This document shows, in pieces, positions 62,516 through 64,000 of a DNA stretch of 64,000 bases. The notes under the pieces are model-generated. The model ran no database searches. It worked only from the letters and a program-made list of their open reading frames with translations, and was not told where the DNA came from. The stretch's first letter is position 1; every line of letters starts with the position of its first letter. The DNA lies in contig DGBP01000020.1 of NCBI GenBank assembly GCA_002384855.1, forward strand, positions 40,724 through 104,723, given 5' to 3'. Made by a program: the position numbers and the translations under genes. The stretch comes from Nocardioidaceae bacterium UBA4001. Its GTDB lineage: Bacteria; Actinomycetota; Actinomycetes; Propionibacteriales; Nocardioidaceae.

Positions 62516-63202
62516 TCAGCGCCGGAACGCCTTCCGAGAGGCGGCTCGCTGGGCCGCTCGGCGTGTCTTCGGGTGAGCCTTCGCGTGAAGCGCACGATCC
62601 GCCGTGCGCCTCGCGCGGTCATGGTGTCCGACACGTGGCTGAGCGCCCGTGCTCGGCGCGGACGCCGGACGGCGCGACCGGGTCGACGTGGCCGAGTCTG
62701 CGCTCGCCACGTGAGAGGGCGCGGCCGCGGCGTGCGCCGGCACTACCCGCGCCGGGGCCCCACACTCCGTGGACCGCGCCTTCTGCACGGCCGCGGCGAC
62801 CTGACGCTTCCCGTCGTCACGCTTGTGGGCCGTCCTGCCGCGGTCCGCCTCGTCCCGCCGGATAGGTCCGGACGCCGTACGGTCGGACCGCTGGGCGGCT
62901 CGTGCCACCGCACCTGCGCCGACCACGGGACGGTCACCAGGCCACGCCGCCTCCACCTCTGCCTCGATCGCGTCCGACGTGACGAGGAACGACCCTCCCG
63001 CGAACGGCCCGGCGTCGCCGAGCACCGACGCCGGGAGCGGCTCTGCCTGCGGCAGCGTGCCATGGACGGAGACCCCGGCGCCGATCACGGCGGCGAGCAG
63101 CCGACCGCCCTGCGCTTCGGCGCGATGGATGCCCACGACCGCCGCGGCCACGAGCGCGAGGACGACGAAGGCGGCCGCGGGCCTGCGGTGCTCAGCGCTC
63201 AT
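62516..63202 (-). CDS. Basic membrane-anchored protein of unknown function
   Basis: 228 aa. A membrane segment at about 9-27 (AAAFVVLALVAAAVVGI) is followed by an exported domain of about 80 residues, then a long Arg/Ala/His/Lys-rich C-terminal region (about 110-228) ending RAASRKAFRR. ATG 63202 has GGAGAG just upstream; an in-frame start 20 codons earlier seems less likely. Composition suggests binding to wall polymers or nucleic acids, but this is a guess. It lies between clpX and the M3 peptidase, on their strand. Confidence 0.55.
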   Translation of the reverse strand: MSAEHRRPAAAFVVLALVAAAVVGIHRAEAQGGRLLAAVIGAGVSVHGTLPQAEPLPASVLGDAGPFAGGSFLVTSDAIEAEVEAAWPGDRPVVGAGAVARAAQRSDRTASGPIRRDEADRGRTAHKRDDGKRQVAAAVQKARSTECGAPARVVPAHAAAAPSHVASADSATSTRSRRPASAPSTGAQPRVGHHDRARRTADRALHAKAHPKTRRAAQRAASRKAFRR

Positions 63203-63454
63203 CACGACGCTCTCCGGTAGGGCGGCGGGGGATCGCGCACTCACCCCGAGGACGGCTCCCATCCTCCCCGGGCGTGCGCCCTGCGTCCCGAGAACCGGAA
63301 AACTCGGGCATCACGCGGAGCAGACGCACCGGCCTTCACCGACGATTGACGTGTGGAGGTCGCGCTCGGCGTCAACGCCTTCCCGGACCGTGCACCCCGG
63401 CTGCGGCCGGCCTGCGCCCCGGCGTGCGGCCGGGTGGGGTGCGGCGGCCGGAGG

Positions 63455-64000
63455 TCAGGCGGACTTCTTCTTCTTGGTCTCCGGCTCGCGCGGCACCAGC
63501 GTCGGGTTCACGTTGTCGCTGACCACCTCGCCGGTAACGACGACCTTCGCGACGTCCTCGCGGGAGGGCACGTCGTACATCACGTGGAGGAGGACTTCCT
63601 CGATGATGGCGCGGAGGCCGCGGGCACCGGTGCCGCGGACCATGGCGAGGTCCGCGACCGCATCGACGGCGTCGGCGGTGAACTCCAGCTCCACACCGTC
63701 GAGCTCGAAGAGCTTCTGGTACTGCTTGACCAGGGCGTTGCGTGGCTCGGTCAGGATCGAGACGAGGGCCTCGCGGTTGAGCTTGTCGACGGTGGCGATG
63801 ACCGGCAGGCGGCCGATGAACTCGGGGATCAGGCCGAACTTCATCAGGTCCTCGGGCATGACCTCGGCGAAGATCTTCTCCATGTCGCGCTCCTCCTTGG
63901 TGGGGAGCTCCGCGCCGAAGCCGAGGGTCTTCCTGCCGATCCGCTGCTCGACGATGTGCTCGAGGCCTGCGAACGCACCACCCACGATGAACAGGATGTT
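63455..64000 (-). CDS. clpX: ClpX ATPase subunit, C-terminal part (5' truncated by window edge)
   Basis: 182 codons of the C-terminal half: AFAGLEHIVEQRIGRKTLGFG, PEDLMKFGLIPEFIGRLPV, and the sensor-2 GTGARGLRAIIEEVLL, then the KKKKSA end. It matches ClpX (AAA+ unfoldase of ClpXP). The frame runs off the window at base 64000, where the sequence NILFIV continues the ATPase core, so the zinc-binding and Walker regions lie outside. Degrades tagged proteins with ClpP. Confidence 0.95.
   Translation of the reverse strand, partial: NILFIVGGAFAGLEHIVEQRIGRKTLGFGAELPTKEERDMEKIFAEVMPEDLMKFGLIPEFIGRLPVIATVDKLNREALVSILTEPRNALVKQYQKLFELDGVELEFTADAVDAVADLAMVRGTGARGLRAIIEEVLLHVMYDVPSREDVAKVVVTGEVVSDNVNPTLVPREPETKKKKSA

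Overview
This window looks like a chromosomal segment of a high-GC actinobacterium, most probably Nocardioides or another Nocardioidaceae. The evidence is strong G/C third-position bias, many GTG starts, ATGA/GTGA stop-start overlaps, many apparently leaderless genes, and a gene order that I recall as the conserved actinobacterial block lepA/rpsT/holA/comEC/comEA/leuS ... nadD/proA/proB/obgE/rpmA/rplU/rne ... mre-rod ... ndk/folC ... valS/clpX. No phage, plasmid, insertion sequence, CRISPR array or rRNA was found. Genus and synteny are from memory and inference, not from a search.

Layout. 1-8.4 kb: tail of an MFS transporter, a PadR regulator with a DUF1707 partner and a palindromic operator, DUF3097, DUF4870, hemW, a long-chain acyl-CoA synthetase, a sulfide:quinone reductase-like enzyme and an antibiotic-kinase-like protein. 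8.5-19.6 kb: lepA, a second phosphotransferase-fold protein, rpsT, holA, a Ser/Thr kinase overlapping tail-to-tail with comEC, comEA, a DegV protein and an NAD(P)-binding protein. 19.8-30 kb: leuS behind what looks like a leader-peptide attenuator, galE, several small accessory proteins, a HATPase protein, and a two-component system divergent from a PepSY protein and a lipoprotein, then tRNA-Ala(GGC). 30-46.7 kb, mostly minus strand: a stress protein, phosphatase, rsfS, nadD, a 50-residue membrane protein, proA, proB, obgE, rpmA, rplU, rne, and the radical-SAM pair TIGR03936/TIGR03960, which is split by an MFS gene and a decayed winged-helix gene. 46.8-57.7 kb: rodA-mrdA-mreD-mreC-mreB (cell elongation), a secreted PxKF-domain protein, ndk, DUF4233 and folC. 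57.8-64 kb: valS (archaeal-like, divergent from folC), an M3 peptidase, a basic exported or anchored protein, and the C-terminal part of clpX.

How the genes work together. Most of the window is housekeeping: translation and ribosome maturation (lepA, rpsT, rpmA, rplU, obgE, rsfS, leuS, valS, tRNA-Ala), RNA decay (rne), replication (holA), wall elongation (mre/rod/PBP2), cofactor, nucleotide and proline metabolism (hemW, nadD, folC, ndk, proA, proB), and protein quality control (clpX, M3 peptidase). Regulatory structure is denser than the gene list suggests. At least fourteen starts have a TANNNT-type -10 box 6-8 nt upstream and so are probably leaderless.

The most interesting signals are: (1) a leaderless 11-codon leader peptide with three consecutive Leu codons, a stem and a T7 terminator ahead of leuS; (2) a mirror-symmetric four-half-site operator exactly midway between two divergent leaderless promoters of a two-component locus; (3) an archaeal-type ValRS; (4) an 88-bp repeat with 17-bp terminal inverted repeats that recurs 23 kb away; and (5) three tandem 14-bp palindromic repeats plus a 94-bp inverted repeat upstream of mreB.
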